A DNA stretch of 64,000 nucleotides, taken from Pseudomonas sp. B21_DOA (GTDB lineage: Bacteria; Pseudomonadota; Gammaproteobacteria; Pseudomonadales; Pseudomonadaceae). Location of the stretch: assembly GCA_030544685.1 (NCBI GenBank), contig CP086683.1, positions 682,001-746,000 on the forward strand, read 5' to 3'. The notes under the pieces are model-generated. The model was not told the DNA's origin. It saw only the letters and a program-made list of their open reading frames with translations, and did not search any database. Position 1 is the stretch's first letter; every line of letters begins with the position of its first letter. This document shows, piece after piece, positions 17,291-28,483 of this stretch. Position numbers and translations under genes: made by a program.

Positions 17291-18756
17291 CAATCTATTC
17301 CTAACTGATTCCAGATGGCATCGATCCGTTGGGTGACGGCGTCGTCCTTGACGATCACACGGCCCCACTCGCGGGTGGTTTCGCCCGGCCACTTGTGGGT
17401 GGCATCCAGGCCCATTTTCGAGCCCAGGCCGGAAATCGGCGAGGCGAAGTCGAGGTAGTCGATCGGCGTGTTATCAATCATCACCGTGTCGCGCTTGGGG
17501 TCCATGCGCGTGGTGATGGCCCAGATCACGTCGTTCCAGTCGCGGGCGTTGATATCGTCGTCGGTGACGATAACGAACTTGGTGTACATGAACTGTCGCA
17601 AAAACGACCAGACGCCAAGCATCACGCGCTTGGCATGCCCCGGATAGGACTTCTTCATCGTCACCACAGCCATGCGGTACGAGCAGCCTTCCGGCGGCAG
17701 GTAGAAATCGGTGATCTCCGGAAACTGCTTCTGCAGGATCGGCACGAACACTTCGTTCAGCGCCACGCCGAGAATCGCCGGCTCATCCGGCGGACGGCCG
17801 GTGTAAGTGCTGTGGTAGATCGGCTTGATCCGGTGGGTGATGCGCTCGACGGTGAACACCGGGAAGCTGTCGACTTCGTTGTAGTAACCGGTGTGGTCGC
17901 CATACGGACCTTCGTCGGCCATTTCGCCGGGATGAATCACGCCTTCAAGGATAATTTCCGCGGTGGCCGGCACTTGCAGGTCGTTGCCACGGCACTTGAC
18001 CAGTTCCGTGCGATTGCCGCGCAAGAGCCCTGCGAAAGCATATTCGGAGAGGCTGTCCGGTACCGGCGTCACCGCACCGAGAATCGTCGCCGGATCGGCG
18101 CCAAGGGCCACGGACACCGGAAACGGCTGGCCCGGATGTTTCTCGCACCACTCGCGAAAGTCGAGGGCGCCGCCACGGTGGCTGAGCCAGCGCATGATCA
18201 CCTTGTTGCGGCCGATCACTTGCTGGCGATAGATACCGAGGTTCTGGCGTTCCTTGTTCGGGCCTTTGGTGACGGTCAGACCCCAAGTGATCAACGGGCC
18301 GACGTCGCCGGGCCAGCAGGTTTGCACGGGCAGCATGGCCAGATCGACGTCGTCGCCTTCGATGACCACTTCCTGGCACACCGCGTCTTTGACCACTTTC
18401 GGCGCCATGGAGATGATCTTGCGGAAGATCGGCAGTTTTGACCACGCGTCCTTCAAGCCCTTCGGCGGCTCCGGCTCCTTGAGGAAGGCCAGCAGCTTGC
18501 CAATCTCGCGCAGTTCGCTGACCGACTCGGCGCCCATGCCCATGGCCACCCGCTCGGGGGTGCCGAACAGGTTGCCGAGCACCGGAATGTCGTAACCGGT
18601 GGGTTTTTCGAACAGCAGCGCCGGGCCCTTGGCTCGCAGCGTGCGGTCGCACACCTCAGTCATCTCCAGCACCGGCGAGACGGGAATCTGGATGCGTTTC
18701 AACTCTCCGCGCTGCTCAAGCTGCTGCACGAAATCCCGAAGATCCTTGAATTTCAT
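17290..18756 (-). CDS. ubiD: 4-hydroxy-3-polyprenylbenzoate decarboxylase UbiD
   Basis: A 488-residue decarboxylase using prenylated FMN in ubiquinone synthesis. It starts [20 protein letters not shown] and has the typical [29 protein letters not shown] and [20 protein letters not shown] blocks (here [17 protein letters not shown]). The catalytic Glu-Arg-Glu region appears intact by eye. An ATG six codons earlier is possible but poorer. The flavin reductase gene follows with a one-base overlap (TGATG). Confidence 0.95.
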   Translation of the reverse strand: MKFKDLRDFVQQLEQRGELKRIQIPVSPVLEMTEVCDRTLRAKGPALLFEKPTGYDIPVLGNLFGTPERVAMGMGAESVSELREIGKLLAFLKEPEPPKGLKDAWSKLPIFRKIISMAPKVVKDAVCQEVVIEGDDVDLAMLPVQTCWPGDVGPLITWGLTVTKGPNKERQNLGIYRQQVIGRNKVIMRWLSHRGGALDFREWCEKHPGQPFPVSVALGADPATILGAVTPVPDSLSEYAFAGLLRGNRTELVKCRGNDLQVPATAEIILEGVIHPGEMADEGPYGDHTGYYNEVDSFPVFTVERITHRIKPIYHSTYTGRPPDEPAILGVALNEVFVPILQKQFPEITDFYLPPEGCSYRMAVVTMKKSYPGHAKRVMLGVWSFLRQFMYTKFVIVTDDDINARDWNDVIWAITTRMDPKRDTVMIDNTPIDYLDFASPISGLGSKMGLDATHKWPGETTREWGRVIVKDDAVTQRIDAIWNQLGID

Positions 18757-18836
18757 TGACGATGGCACCCTCAAAATAGGCGTACATCCTACCTGCTCTG
18801 AAGGGCAAACAGCAGTCCGTCAGAGCCTGACAGTAC

Positions 18837-20792
18837 TCAATCTCGATTTGTGCCCAGCAATACCGGCGCAAACAACGGGCTCAGCCTGGCGCTGCCAATG
18901 TCCGAGAGATGGTCCTCATCCTTGTACTGCGAGTGGCCGTTGACCTCAATGCTGCAGACCCCGTCAGCACACATCATCGGCGTCGGGTCGATGACGTGAA
19001 CACCCGGATCGGCTTCGCTCATGGACGTGAACAAGTTGCCGAGAAAATGCTGGCGCGCCAGATGCTCATCAAGCGGACGCCCCAGACCTTCGGCGGACCG
19101 GCCAATCCTTGCCAGACTGGTTAGGCGGTTAATGGCGCCCTTGCGTTGCAGCGGCACCTCCTTGAACAGCCAGACCTGCACGCCGGCTGCGCGCAAGGCG
19201 GCCACCCGCGCGCGCAACGCGGCGGCCATGCGTTCCTCAGCCTGGGCGGTATCGTCATGGGCGTTGAGCAAAACCTTTCTGTCGCCATCCTCGCGACCAT
19301 AGACGTAAAGACTCCAATTGGACGCCAATACCACGTCCTTGATGCCAAGGCTGAGCACTTTGTCCATGGTCTGCTGGTTGAAGTCCTTGCACCGCTGGCG
19401 CGGCTCGTCGCTGAGAATCGGCGGACAGGCGCTCATACTGAACAACCACACCGAACGACCGTCGCGGCGGGCATTGGCCTCGATGGCCGGCATCAACGCA
19501 GCCGCATGGCTGTCACCCCAGAACGCCTGGGTCGGCGGCGTACTCTGTTCGCCGCCGACCAGACAGGCCTTGTCGATCGATTTGTCTTGCGTCACCACCA
19601 TGCATTTCATCTGCCCGGCACGCCATTCGCGGGCCTGCGCATATTCCAGAGCCTTGCCGCTCAGGCGCCCGGGGATACCGTCGGCCGAGCGAATCGCCGA
19701 ACCGACCGCGACCAGTACAGCAATGGCCACTACCGCACCCGCCAGTATCGATTTACGTTCGCCCAGCAAACGCTTTTCTCGAAACGGCAATTCGATGTAG
19801 CGCAGGCTCAGCCACGCCAGACCCACTGCCAGCACCATCCAGGCGAGCGCCTCGAGCGGCTGGATACCGTCGATGGAAATGGCGTTGGCGTAAACGTAAA
19901 TCGGCCAGTGCCACAGATACAGCGAATAAGACAGCAGGCCGATCCAGACCAGCGGTCGCAGGCTCAACAGTCGCGCGGCCCAGCTTGGTCCCTGGGCGCC
20001 TGACCAGATCAGGGCAGTGGTGCCCAATACCGGCAGCAACGCCGCCCATCCGGGAAACACCGTTGAGCGATCAAACGTGAACACGGCGAGCAGCACCGCT
20101 GCCAGACCGGCAATGCCGACCATCTGGTACAGCCATGGTCGTACGGCCTGTCTCGGCGCAGGCATTACCGCAAGCATTGCCCCGCACAACAATTCCCAGG
20201 CACGGGTCGGCAGAGAGAAAAAGGTGAATTCCGGCTTGTGCTCAATCCAGGCGATGTTCAGGCCAAAGGAAATCAGCAGCAATCCCAGCAACATCCAGCG
20301 CCAGTGTCTGACATAGCGAACCAGCACCGCCATCAGCAACGGGAAGAAGATGTAGTACTGCTCTTCAACCGCCAGCGACCAGGTGTGCAACAACGGTTTC
20401 AGATCGGAGGCCGGCTGGAAGTAGCCGTCCTCGCGCATGAACAGGATATTGGAGATAAACAGCGACTGATAACGCACCGTCCGGCCAAGTTCGGAGAAAT
20501 CCTTCGCTGTCAGCAGCAGCCAACCCAGCGCCAGCGTCACCAGCATGACCACCGTCAGGGCCGGAATAATGCGGCGGGCACGGCGCGCCCAGAAATCGAC
20601 AAAGCTGAAACGCTTGGCGCTGATTTCACGGAACAGGATCGAGGTGATCAGGAATCCGGAGATGACGAAGAAAACATCCACGCCGACAAAGCCGCCGCTG
20701 AATGTATTGAATCCGAAATGAAAGAGCACGACGGGAAGTACCGCGAGCGCGCGTAAGCCGTCGATATCACGGCGATTGCCAAACGTGTGCAT
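18837..20792 (-). CDS. OafA/YrhL-type O-acyltransferase with C-terminal SGNH domain
   Basis: A membrane protein of about 651 residues. The N-terminal half is an acyltransferase-3 domain with about ten membrane segments (RRDIDGLRALAVLPVVLFHF, VDVFFVISGFLITSILF, HTWSLAVEEQYYIFFPLLMA). The C-terminal half is a periplasmic SGNH hydrolase-like domain (FWGDSHAAALMPAIEANARR near residue 420; SDIGSARL near the end). Proteins of this design acetylate surface polysaccharide such as O-antigen. The ATG at 20792 follows a GGTAAGG site; an ATG at 20861 is less likely. It ends 80 bases before ubiD and stands alone. Confidence 0.92.
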   Translation of the reverse strand: MHTFGNRRDIDGLRALAVLPVVLFHFGFNTFSGGFVGVDVFFVISGFLITSILFREISAKRFSFVDFWARRARRIIPALTVVMLVTLALGWLLLTAKDFSELGRTVRYQSLFISNILFMREDGYFQPASDLKPLLHTWSLAVEEQYYIFFPLLMAVLVRYVRHWRWMLLGLLLISFGLNIAWIEHKPEFTFFSLPTRAWELLCGAMLAVMPAPRQAVRPWLYQMVGIAGLAAVLLAVFTFDRSTVFPGWAALLPVLGTTALIWSGAQGPSWAARLLSLRPLVWIGLLSYSLYLWHWPIYVYANAISIDGIQPLEALAWMVLAVGLAWLSLRYIELPFREKRLLGERKSILAGAVVAIAVLVAVGSAIRSADGIPGRLSGKALEYAQAREWRAGQMKCMVVTQDKSIDKACLVGGEQSTPPTQAFWGDSHAAALMPAIEANARRDGRSVWLFSMSACPPILSDEPRQRCKDFNQQTMDKVLSLGIKDVVLASNWSLYVYGREDGDRKVLLNAHDDTAQAEERMAAALRARVAALRAAGVQVWLFKEVPLQRKGAINRLTSLARIGRSAEGLGRPLDEHLARQHFLGNLFTSMSEADPGVHVIDPTPMMCADGVCSIEVNGHSQYKDEDHLSDIGSARLSPLFAPVLLGTNRD

Positions 20793-20885
20793 GAAAAACC
20801 TTACCTGTTCTGGATACAGAATCCCTTGAAGGCGCGACGTTAGCAGCCGCGCAAATTTCAATCCAGATACAAATAAATCGCAGAC

Positions 20886-20911
20886 AAAAAAAGCGCCCCT
20901 TGCGGAGCGCT
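20886..20911 (-). terminator. Terminator after rho
   Basis: Stem AGCGCTCC / GGGGCGCT (minus strand, one G-U pair) with a GCAA loop and seven T residues, 19 bases past the rho stop. Confidence 0.8.
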
Positions 20912-20929
20912 CCTTCTGTCAGCGGCGTA

Positions 20930-22189
<1,260 letters not shown>

Positions 22190-22384
22190 ATAGGAATGAC
22201 GTAATCATTTATGGAGGGGAAATTAAGCTTTTGGCTTAATGAGGCCGCGCCGCGGAGAAGGCGACAGGATCGCGAACTAATTCGAAAAGGAGTGCGTCGG
22301 CGACGGCTAGCAGGGGGCAGTGGAGAAACCAGTGCGGGGCCGAATGTACCACCTGAGTTTCGGAGCGTCTAGCCCTGAATACGC

Positions 22385-22414
22385 AAAAAGCCCCGCGATT
22401 TGCGGGGCTTTTTT
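22385..22414 (-). terminator. Terminator after trxA
   Basis: AAAAAGCCCCGC / GCGGGGCTTTTTT, a 12-bp stem with A and T runs on both sides, so it could act in both directions. It lies 20 bases past the trxA stop. The 244-base stretch from here to rho otherwise holds only the rho leader. Confidence 0.85.
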
Positions 22415-22433
22415 CAGCGTTTTACTGCGACGC

Positions 22434-22763
22434 TCAGATGTTGGCGTCGAGGAAAGCCGCCAGCTGCGACTTCGACAGTGCGCCGACCTTGGTCGCTTCA
22501 ACGTTGCCGTTCTTGAACAGCATCAGCGTCGGAATACCACGCACGCCATGCTTGGCCGGGGTTTCCTGGTTTTCGTCGATGTTCAGTTTGGCGACGGTCA
22601 GCTTGCCTTTGTAAGTCTCGGCAATCTCGTCCAGAACCGGTGCGATCATTTTGCAAGGGCCGCACCATTCAGCCCAGTAGTCGACCAGGACAGCGCCTTC
22701 GGCCTTGAGTACGTCGGCTTCGAAGCTAGCGTCGCTAACGTGTTTGATCAGATCGCTGCTCAT
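22434..22763 (-). CDS. trxA: Thioredoxin 1
   Basis: A 109-residue cytoplasmic disulfide reductant. The redox motif is in [20 protein letters not shown] and the cis-proline in [13 protein letters not shown]. The trxA-rho order is conserved across gammaproteobacteria. A strong bidirectional hairpin separates it from rho. Confidence 0.98.
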   Translation of the reverse strand: MSSDLIKHVSDASFEADVLKAEGAVLVDYWAEWCGPCKMIAPVLDEIAETYKGKLTVAKLNIDENQETPAKHGVRGIPTLMLFKNGNVEATKVGALSKSQLAAFLDANI

Positions 22764-22849
22764 GGAATTCTCCAGGTTGTAAGCAAAAAAACGTGGCCCA
22801 TCATAGCCGCCCTTCCCTTGTTCAGGAAGCCGCAGATGATTGAGTGTTG

Positions 22850-23587
22850 CTATGGCCCTTGATGAGTTTGGGTATAGCTCAAGTCACGCCGTGGCGGGAG
22901 CGATGAAGGCGATTCCGGTACGCAGGGCGGCGTTGCGCACATGTTCCTGCATGGCTTTTGCGCTGCTCCCGACGCACGGCGCGCCAAGGCACGGAGGATC
23001 TTGCGGTGTTCCTGCCAGGTTTCCATGGCGCGCTCGGCGCGGATGAACGGCAGTTTCTGGCTCTCGAGGAAGATCTCGGCGCTGGCGGTGAGAATGCTCA
23101 GCATCGCCTGATTGCCGCTGGCGAGAAGGATGCGCCGGTGAAATTCGAAGTCGAGTTTCGCCGCTGCTTCGAAGTCGCCGCCGCGCAAGTGCTCGCGCAT
23201 CGCCGCGACATTGTCTTCCAGCGCATCCAGATCAAACGTACTCAAGGTTGTCGCGGCGAGCCCGGCGGCGAAGCCCTCCAGCGCGTAGCGCAACTGAAAG
23301 ATGTCCAGCGGCGAGGCTTGCGCCGCGAATGGCCAGCCCGGCGCTTCGCCGCGCGACAACTCGACCGGCGACTGCACGAACACGCCCTTGCCCGGCTGAA
23401 TACTGACCACGCCCAGTGCACTGAGCGACGACAAGGCTTCACGCAAGGAAGCGCGGCTGACGCCCAGTTGCAGCGCCAGATCCCGTTGCGACGGCAACGC
23501 ATCGCCGGCGCCGAAACCCTGTTCGGTGATCAGTTTGCGGATCGCTTGCAGCGCCACTTCGGGTACGGCGCGGGAGATCGAATTCAT
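22850..23587 (-). CDS. FadR-subfamily GntR transcriptional regulator, C-terminus frameshifted
   Basis: An N-terminal winged helix ([20 protein letters not shown], residues about 28-47) is followed by an FCD ligand domain ([32 protein letters not shown]). Near the end, [15 protein letters not shown] departs from the family. One more base (GCC instead of GC at about 22955) restores [20 protein letters not shown] and a stop at 22884, giving 234 residues. The start before [15 protein letters not shown] is preferred over an ATG 21 codons upstream. It is divergent from an amino-acid ABC importer and probably controls it, perhaps through the palindrome at 23715-23729. Confidence 0.85.
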   Translation of the reverse strand: MNSISRAVPEVALQAIRKLITEQGFGAGDALPSQRDLALQLGVSRASLREALSSLSALGVVSIQPGKGVFVQSPVELSRGEAPGWPFAAQASPLDIFQLRYALEGFAAGLAATTLSTFDLDALEDNVAAMREHLRGGDFEAAAKLDFEFHRRILLASGNQAMLSILTASAEIFLESQKLPFIRAERAMETWQEHRKILRALARRASGAAQKPCRNMCATPPCVPESPSSLPPRRDLSYTQTHQGP

Positions 23588-23714
23588 GGTTTGCGGACGC
23601 ATCAGGGCCAAGGTGCGGCTAGTTGTAAAGCTATTCGCCGAGTCCGGCAAGTCGTGCCCCAGCGGGGTTCGGCGCGGGCAGCCGATGCGCCATCGCAGTG
23701 CGAAAACCGAGTTG

Positions 23715-23729
23715 ACTGTTCAGACCAGT
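23715..23729. promoter_or_regulatory. Candidate FadR/GntR operator
   Basis: ACTGTTCAGACCAGT is an imperfect palindrome (ACTG...CAGT) whose reverse strand contains TGGTCTGA, close to FadR-type half sites. It lies between the regulator gene and the transporter operon, where such an operator is expected. Confidence 0.35.
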
Positions 23730-23843
23730 AAGACCGAACCAAACCGCTGCTACCGCGGCCTGCCGGGGCGAAATCCACCTCTTGGCACGGCCCATGCTCT
23801 GTCCGATCGCAGCAACCACTTCCCGCCGATCCGGAGATTGTCC

Positions 23844-24629
23844 ATGACCCAGCGTTACAGCGCCCTCCTCGCTTCCCTGTTTGCCGGCCTGCTGCTTTGC
23901 CAGGCTCCCGCTCACGCCGACGGTCTGGACGACGTGGTCAAACGCGGCACGCTGAAAGTCGCCGTGCCCCAGGACTTCCCGCCCTTCGGCTCGGTCGGCC
24001 CGGACATGAAGCCGCGCGGTCTGGATATCGACACGGCGAAACTGCTGGCTGACCAACTCAAGGTCAAACTCGAGCTTACGCCGGTCAACAGCACCAACCG
24101 CATTCCGTTCCTCACCACCGGTAAGGTCGATCTGGTGATTTCCAGCCTTGGCAAAAACGCCGAGCGCGAGAAGGTCATCGACTTCTCCCGCGCCTATGCG
24201 CCGTTCTACCTCGCCGTGTTCGGTCCGCCAGACGCTGCGATCACCAGCCTCGACGACCTCAAGGGCAAGACCATCAGCGTCACCCGTGGCGCCATCGAAG
24301 ACATCGAGCTGAGCAAAGTCGCCCCCGAAGGCGTGACCATCAAACGTTTCGAAGACAACAACTCGACCATCGCCGCTTATCTGGCAGGGCAAGTCGATCT
24401 GATCGCCAGCGGCAACGTAGTGATGGTGGCCATCAGCGAGAAGAACCCCAAGCGCGTACCGGCGCTGAAAGTGAAGCTCAAGGATTCGCCGGTCTACGTC
24501 GGTGTGAACAAGAACGAAGCGGCGCTGCTGGCCAGGGTCAACGACATCCTCAACACCGCCAAGGCTGACGGCGCACTGGAAAAGAACTCGCAGACCTGGC
24601 TGAAAGAGCCGCTGCCGGCCGATCTCTGA
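23844..24629 (+). CDS. Amino-acid ABC transporter substrate-binding protein
   Basis: A 261-residue family 3 periplasmic binding protein. A signal peptide (MTQRYSALLASLFAGLLL..AHA) is followed by DGLDDVVKRGTLKVAVPQDF. The ligand-domain signatures GLDIDTAKLLADQLKVKLEL and GKVDLVISSLGKNAEREKVI are typical of polar amino-acid binders. It is the first gene of a four-gene importer operon. The specific amino acid cannot be told from the sequence. Confidence 0.93.
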   Translation: MTQRYSALLASLFAGLLLCQAPAHADGLDDVVKRGTLKVAVPQDFPPFGSVGPDMKPRGLDIDTAKLLADQLKVKLELTPVNSTNRIPFLTTGKVDLVISSLGKNAEREKVIDFSRAYAPFYLAVFGPPDAAITSLDDLKGKTISVTRGAIEDIELSKVAPEGVTIKRFEDNNSTIAAYLAGQVDLIASGNVVMVAISEKNPKRVPALKVKLKDSPVYVGVNKNEAALLARVNDILNTAKADGALEKNSQTWLKEPLPADL

Positions 24630-24650
24630 TCGACTGCGCGGGAGACCTTC

Positions 24651-25319
24651 ATGGCTTATCAGTTCGATTTTTTGCCGGTGGTGGAAAACACCGACCTGCT
24701 GCTGCGCGGCGCCCTGTTCACGCTCGAGCTGACCGCCATCGGCGCATTGCTCGGGGTCGGCGTCGGGATTGTCGGGGCGCTGGTGCGGGCGTGGCAGATC
24801 CGCCCGTTCTCGGCGATCTTCGGCGTCTACGTCGAGTTGATCCGCAACACGCCGTTTCTGGTGCAACTGTTCTTCATCTTCTTCGGCCTGCCGTCGCTCG
24901 GCATGCAGATCTCGGAGTGGCAGGCGGCGGTGCTGGCGATGGTGATCAACCTTGGCGCCTATTCGACCGAAATCATCCGTGCCGGCATCCAGGCGATTCC
25001 GCGCGGGCAACTGGAAGCGGCTGCGGCACTGGCGATGACGCGCTTCGAAGCGTTCCGCCACGTCGTCCTGCTGCCGGCGCTGGGCAAGGTCTGGCCGGCG
25101 CTGAGCAGCCAGATCATCATCGTCATGCTCGGCTCGGCGGTGTGTTCGCAGATCGCCACGGAAGAATTGAGCTTCGCCGCCAACTTCATTCAGTCACGCA
25201 ACTTCCGCGCCTTTGAAACCTACGCGCTGACCACCCTGATCTACCTGTGCATGGCGCTGCTGATCCGCCAATTGCTCAACTGGTTCGGCCGGCGGTTCAT
25301 TGCGAGGAGCAGCCAATGA
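24651..25319 (+). CDS. Amino-acid ABC transporter permease (first)
   Basis: A 222-residue HisM/GlnP-type inner-membrane protein with the leader LLLRGALFTLELTAIGALLG and the EAA loop LEAAAALAMTRFEAFRHVVL. It pairs with the second permease to form the channel. It is 21 bases after the binding-protein gene and overlaps the next permease gene by 4 bases. Confidence 0.94.
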   Translation: MAYQFDFLPVVENTDLLLRGALFTLELTAIGALLGVGVGIVGALVRAWQIRPFSAIFGVYVELIRNTPFLVQLFFIFFGLPSLGMQISEWQAAVLAMVINLGAYSTEIIRAGIQAIPRGQLEAAAALAMTRFEAFRHVVLLPALGKVWPALSSQIIIVMLGSAVCSQIATEELSFAANFIQSRNFRAFETYALTTLIYLCMALLIRQLLNWFGRRFIARSSQ

Positions 25320-25966
25320 GCGACTTCACTTTCTGGGACATCCTGCGCAACCTGCTCACCGGCCTGCAATGGACCCTGGCGCTGTCGCTGGTGGCGTTCA
25401 TCGGCGGCGGCCTCGTCGGCCTGCTGATTCTGGTGATGCGCATTTCGAAGAACACGCTGCCAAGCAGTATCGCCCGCACCTGGATCGAGCTGTTCCAGGG
25501 CACGCCGCTGCTGATGCAGCTGTTTCTGGTGTTCTTCGGTGTGGCGCTGGCCGGGATCGAGATTTCGCCATGGATGGCCGCCGCGATCGCCTTGACCTTG
25601 TTCACCAGCGCCTATCTGGCGGAGATCTGGCGCGGCTGCGTCGAGGCCATTCCCCACGGTCAGTGGGAAGCCTCGTCGAGCCTGGCGCTCAGTCCGCTGG
25701 AGCAGCTGCGCTACGTGATTCTGCCGCAAGCGCTGCGCATCGCCGTGGCGCCGACCGTGGGCTTCTCGGTGCAAGTGGTCAAAGGCACAGCGGTGACCTC
25801 GATCATCGGCTTCACCGAACTGACGAAGACCGGCGGCATGCTCGCCAATGCCACGTTCGAACCGTTCATGGTCTATGGCCTCGTCGCCCTCGGCTACTTC
25901 CTGCTCTGCTACCCCTTGTCCCTCAGTGCGCGCTACTTGGAAAGGAGACTGCATGCCTCTGCTTAG
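25316..25966 (+). CDS. Amino-acid ABC transporter permease (second)
   Basis: A 216-residue HisQ/GlnP-type permease starting MSDFTFWDILRNLLTGLQWT, with the EAA loop WEASSSLALSPLEQLRYVIL. The ATG overlaps the previous stop (ATGA), and the end overlaps the ATPase gene by 14 bases. All of this indicates tight co-translation. Confidence 0.94.
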   Translation: MSDFTFWDILRNLLTGLQWTLALSLVAFIGGGLVGLLILVMRISKNTLPSSIARTWIELFQGTPLLMQLFLVFFGVALAGIEISPWMAAAIALTLFTSAYLAEIWRGCVEAIPHGQWEASSSLALSPLEQLRYVILPQALRIAVAPTVGFSVQVVKGTAVTSIIGFTELTKTGGMLANATFEPFMVYGLVALGYFLLCYPLSLSARYLERRLHASA

Positions 25967-26690
25967 AATTTCCGCCCTGCATAAATATTACGGCGATCAC
26001 CACGTACTCAAAGGCATCGACCTCAGCGTCGAGGAAGGTCAGGTCGTGGCGATCATCGGCCGCAGTGGCTCGGGCAAATCGACCCTGTTGCGCACGCTCA
26101 ATGGCCTGGAGTCGATCAACGACGGCGTGATCGAAGTCGACGGCGAATACCTCGACGCCGCCCGCGCCGATCTGCGCAGCCTGCGACAGAAAGTCGGCAT
26201 GGTCTTTCAGCAGTTCAACCTGTTCCCGCACCTGACCGTCGGCGAAAACGTCATGCTCGCCCCGCAAGTGGTGCAGAAAGTATCCAAGGCCAAGGCAGCC
26301 GAACTGGCGCGCGAAATGCTCGAGCGGGTCGGGCTCGGGGAAAAATTCGATGCCTTTCCGGATCGCCTGTCCGGCGGCCAGCAACAGCGCGTGGCGATTG
26401 CCCGGGCCCTGGCGATGTCGCCGAAGGTGCTGCTGTGCGATGAAATCACCTCGGCCCTCGACCCTGAGCTGGTCAACGAAGTGCTCAGCGTGGTGCGGCA
26501 ATTGGCCAAGGAAGGCATGACACTGATCATGGTCACCCACGAAATGCGCTTTGCCCGCGAAGTCGGAGACAAACTGGTGTTCATGCACCACGGCAAGGTG
26601 CATGAGGCGGGCGATCCGAAGGTGTTGTTTGCCAATCCGCAGACGGCAGAGCTGGCGAACTTTATTGGCACGGTGGAGGCGACAGCCTGA
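25953..26690 (+). CDS. Amino-acid ABC transporter ATP-binding protein
   Basis: A 245-residue GlnQ/HisP-type ATPase. Walker A is IIGRSGSGKSTLLRTLNGLE, the Q-loop FQQFNLFPHL, the signature LSGGQQQRVAIARAL and Walker B VLLCDEITSALDPELV. It energises the importer encoded just upstream. The ATG at 25953 is preceded by GGAGAC; longer in-frame starts lie inside the permease. Confidence 0.95.
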   Translation: MPLLRISALHKYYGDHHVLKGIDLSVEEGQVVAIIGRSGSGKSTLLRTLNGLESINDGVIEVDGEYLDAARADLRSLRQKVGMVFQQFNLFPHLTVGENVMLAPQVVQKVSKAKAAELAREMLERVGLGEKFDAFPDRLSGGQQQRVAIARALAMSPKVLLCDEITSALDPELVNEVLSVVRQLAKEGMTLIMVTHEMRFAREVGDKLVFMHHGKVHEAGDPKVLFANPQTAELANFIGTVEATA

Positions 26691-26703
26691 AGCAGCCTCA
26701 TCC

Positions 26704-26737
26704 TGATCGTTCCCACGCAGAGCGTAGGAACGATCAG
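26704..26737. repeat. Short palindromic repeat (GTTCCCACGC type)
   Basis: GATCGTTCCCACGCAGAGCGTAGGAACGATC is an inverted repeat of the same type as the last hairpin in the cluster at 3640-3752. It lies 13 bases past the ATPase stop and may stabilise the operon's 3' end. Confidence 0.65.
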
Positions 26738-26811
26738 GTTTGAACCATGCGCGTTGGCGCCAGCGTTTGATCGTGGCACGATGTCGGGGTTATCGACCGA
26801 GACCCCTGACC

Positions 26812-28314
26812 ATGCCGCAATCCCAAGCCAAGAATCTGTCCCTGATCGCCGCAATCGACCTGGGCTCCAACAGCTTTCACATGGTCGTGGCCAAGGCCCA
26901 GAACGGCGAAATCCGCATCCTCGAGCGCCTCGGCGAGAAGGTGCAACTGGCCGCCGGCATCGACGACGCGCGCCAGCTCAACGAAGAATCGATGCAGCGC
27001 GGCCTCGATTGCCTCAAGCGCTTTGCCCAACTGATCAACGGTATGCCGCTCGGCGCCGTGCGCATCGTCGGCACCAACGCCCTGCGTGAAGCGCGCAACC
27101 GCGGCGAATTCATCCGCCGCGCCGAGGAAATCCTCGGCCACACGGTAGAAGTCATCTCCGGCCGTGAAGAAGCGCGCCTGATCTATCTCGGCGTGTCGCA
27201 CACACTCGCCGACACCCCAGGCAAACGTTTGGTCGCCGACATCGGCGGCGGCAGTACCGAATTCATCATCGGCCAGCGCTTCGAGCCGTTGCTGCGTGAA
27301 AGCCTGCAGATGGGCTGTGTGAGTTTCACTCAGCGCTACTTCAAGGACGGCAAGATCACCCCGGCGCGCTACGCCCAGGCCTATACGGCGGCGCGCCTGG
27401 AAATCATGAGCATCGAGCACGCCCTGCATCGCCTGACCTGGGATGAAGCCATCGGCTCTTCCGGTACGATTCGCGCCATTGGCCTGGCCCTGAAGGCTGG
27501 CGGTCATGGCAGCGGCGAGGTCAACGCCGAAGGCTTGGCGTGGCTCAAGCGCAAGCTGTTCAAGCTGGGCGACGCCGACAAGATCGATTTCGAAGGCATC
27601 AAGCCTGACCGCCGCGCGATCTTCCCGGCGGGCCTGGCGATTCTCGAAGCGATCTTCGACGCCCTCGAACTGCAACGCATGGACCATTGCGAAGGCGCGC
27701 TGCGTGAAGGCGTGCTCTACGACCTGCTCGGCCGCCATCATCACGAAGACGTGCGCGAACGCACCCTGACCTCATTGATGGAGCGCTATCACGTCGATCT
27801 GGAACAGGCGGCGCGGGTCGAGCGCAAGGCCCTGCACGCGTTCGATCAGGTCGCCGTCGACTGGGAACTGGACGACGGCATCTGGCGCGAACTGCTCGGC
27901 TGGGCGGCGAAAGTCCACGAAGTCGGCCTCGACATCGCTCACTATCACTACCACAAGCACGGTGCCTACCTGATCGAGCACTCCGATCTGGCCGGCTTCT
28001 CGCGAGAAGACCAGCAGATGCTCGCGCTATTGGTGCGAGGCCATCGGCGCAATATCCCCAAGGACAAATTTGCCGAATTCGGCGATGACGGCATCAAGCT
28101 GATTCGCCTGTGCGTGCTGCTGCGGTTTGCCATTCTGTTCCATCACATTCGCGGAACCCAGGCGATGCCGCAGGTGGTGCTGCATGCCAATGGCGACCAT
28201 CTCGATGTGCAATTCCCGGAGAACTGGCTGGATGAAAATCAGCTGACCCAGGCGGATTTCGGACTTGAGGCGGATTGGCTGACGCGGGTGGGGATTGTTC
28301 TCACGGTGCACTGA
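26812..28314 (+). CDS. ppx: Exopolyphosphatase
   Basis: A 500-residue Ppx/GppA phosphatase releasing phosphate from polyphosphate ends. The N-terminal actin-like domain begins [20 protein letters not shown] and has the phosphate-binding loop [14 protein letters not shown]. The C-terminal helical HD-like part contains [20 protein letters not shown]. It faces ppk and shares a terminator with it, the usual arrangement in Pseudomonas. An in-frame ATG 24 codons upstream has no ribosome site. Confidence 0.97.
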   Translation: MPQSQAKNLSLIAAIDLGSNSFHMVVAKAQNGEIRILERLGEKVQLAAGIDDARQLNEESMQRGLDCLKRFAQLINGMPLGAVRIVGTNALREARNRGEFIRRAEEILGHTVEVISGREEARLIYLGVSHTLADTPGKRLVADIGGGSTEFIIGQRFEPLLRESLQMGCVSFTQRYFKDGKITPARYAQAYTAARLEIMSIEHALHRLTWDEAIGSSGTIRAIGLALKAGGHGSGEVNAEGLAWLKRKLFKLGDADKIDFEGIKPDRRAIFPAGLAILEAIFDALELQRMDHCEGALREGVLYDLLGRHHHEDVRERTLTSLMERYHVDLEQAARVERKALHAFDQVAVDWELDDGIWRELLGWAAKVHEVGLDIAHYHYHKHGAYLIEHSDLAGFSREDQQMLALLVRGHRRNIPKDKFAEFGDDGIKLIRLCVLLRFAILFHHIRGTQAMPQVVLHANGDHLDVQFPENWLDENQLTQADFGLEADWLTRVGIVLTVH

Positions 28315-28321
28315 CACTGAT

Positions 28322-28419
28322 TGTGGCGAGGGATTTATCCCCGCTGGCCTGCGCAGCAGGCCTGATTTTGCCTCAAGGGGTCGCTTCGCGCCCAACGGGG
28401 ATAAATCCCCTCGCCACAG
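28322..28419. repeat. Palindromic repeat pair (GAGGGATTTATCCCC type)
   Basis: TGTGGCGAGGGATTTATCCCC and its inverse GGGGATAAATCCCCTCGCCACA flank GC-rich inner hairpins (GGCCTGCGCAGCAGGCC). The same family recurs near 40974 and 60553. It is a second intergenic repeat family, distinct from the GAGCGAGCCTGCTCG REPINs. Confidence 0.8.
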
Positions 28420-28439
28420 GTCGGAATCAGTGTAGATAC

Positions 28440-28470
28440 AAAAAGGCGATCCCGAGGGATCGCCTTTTTT
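28440..28470. terminator. Bidirectional terminator between ppx and ppk
   Basis: AAAAAGGCGATCCC / GGGATCGCCTTTTTT with a minimal loop, flanked by A and T runs, between two converging genes. Confidence 0.88.
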
Positions 28471-28483
28471 ATTGGGCTGACGG

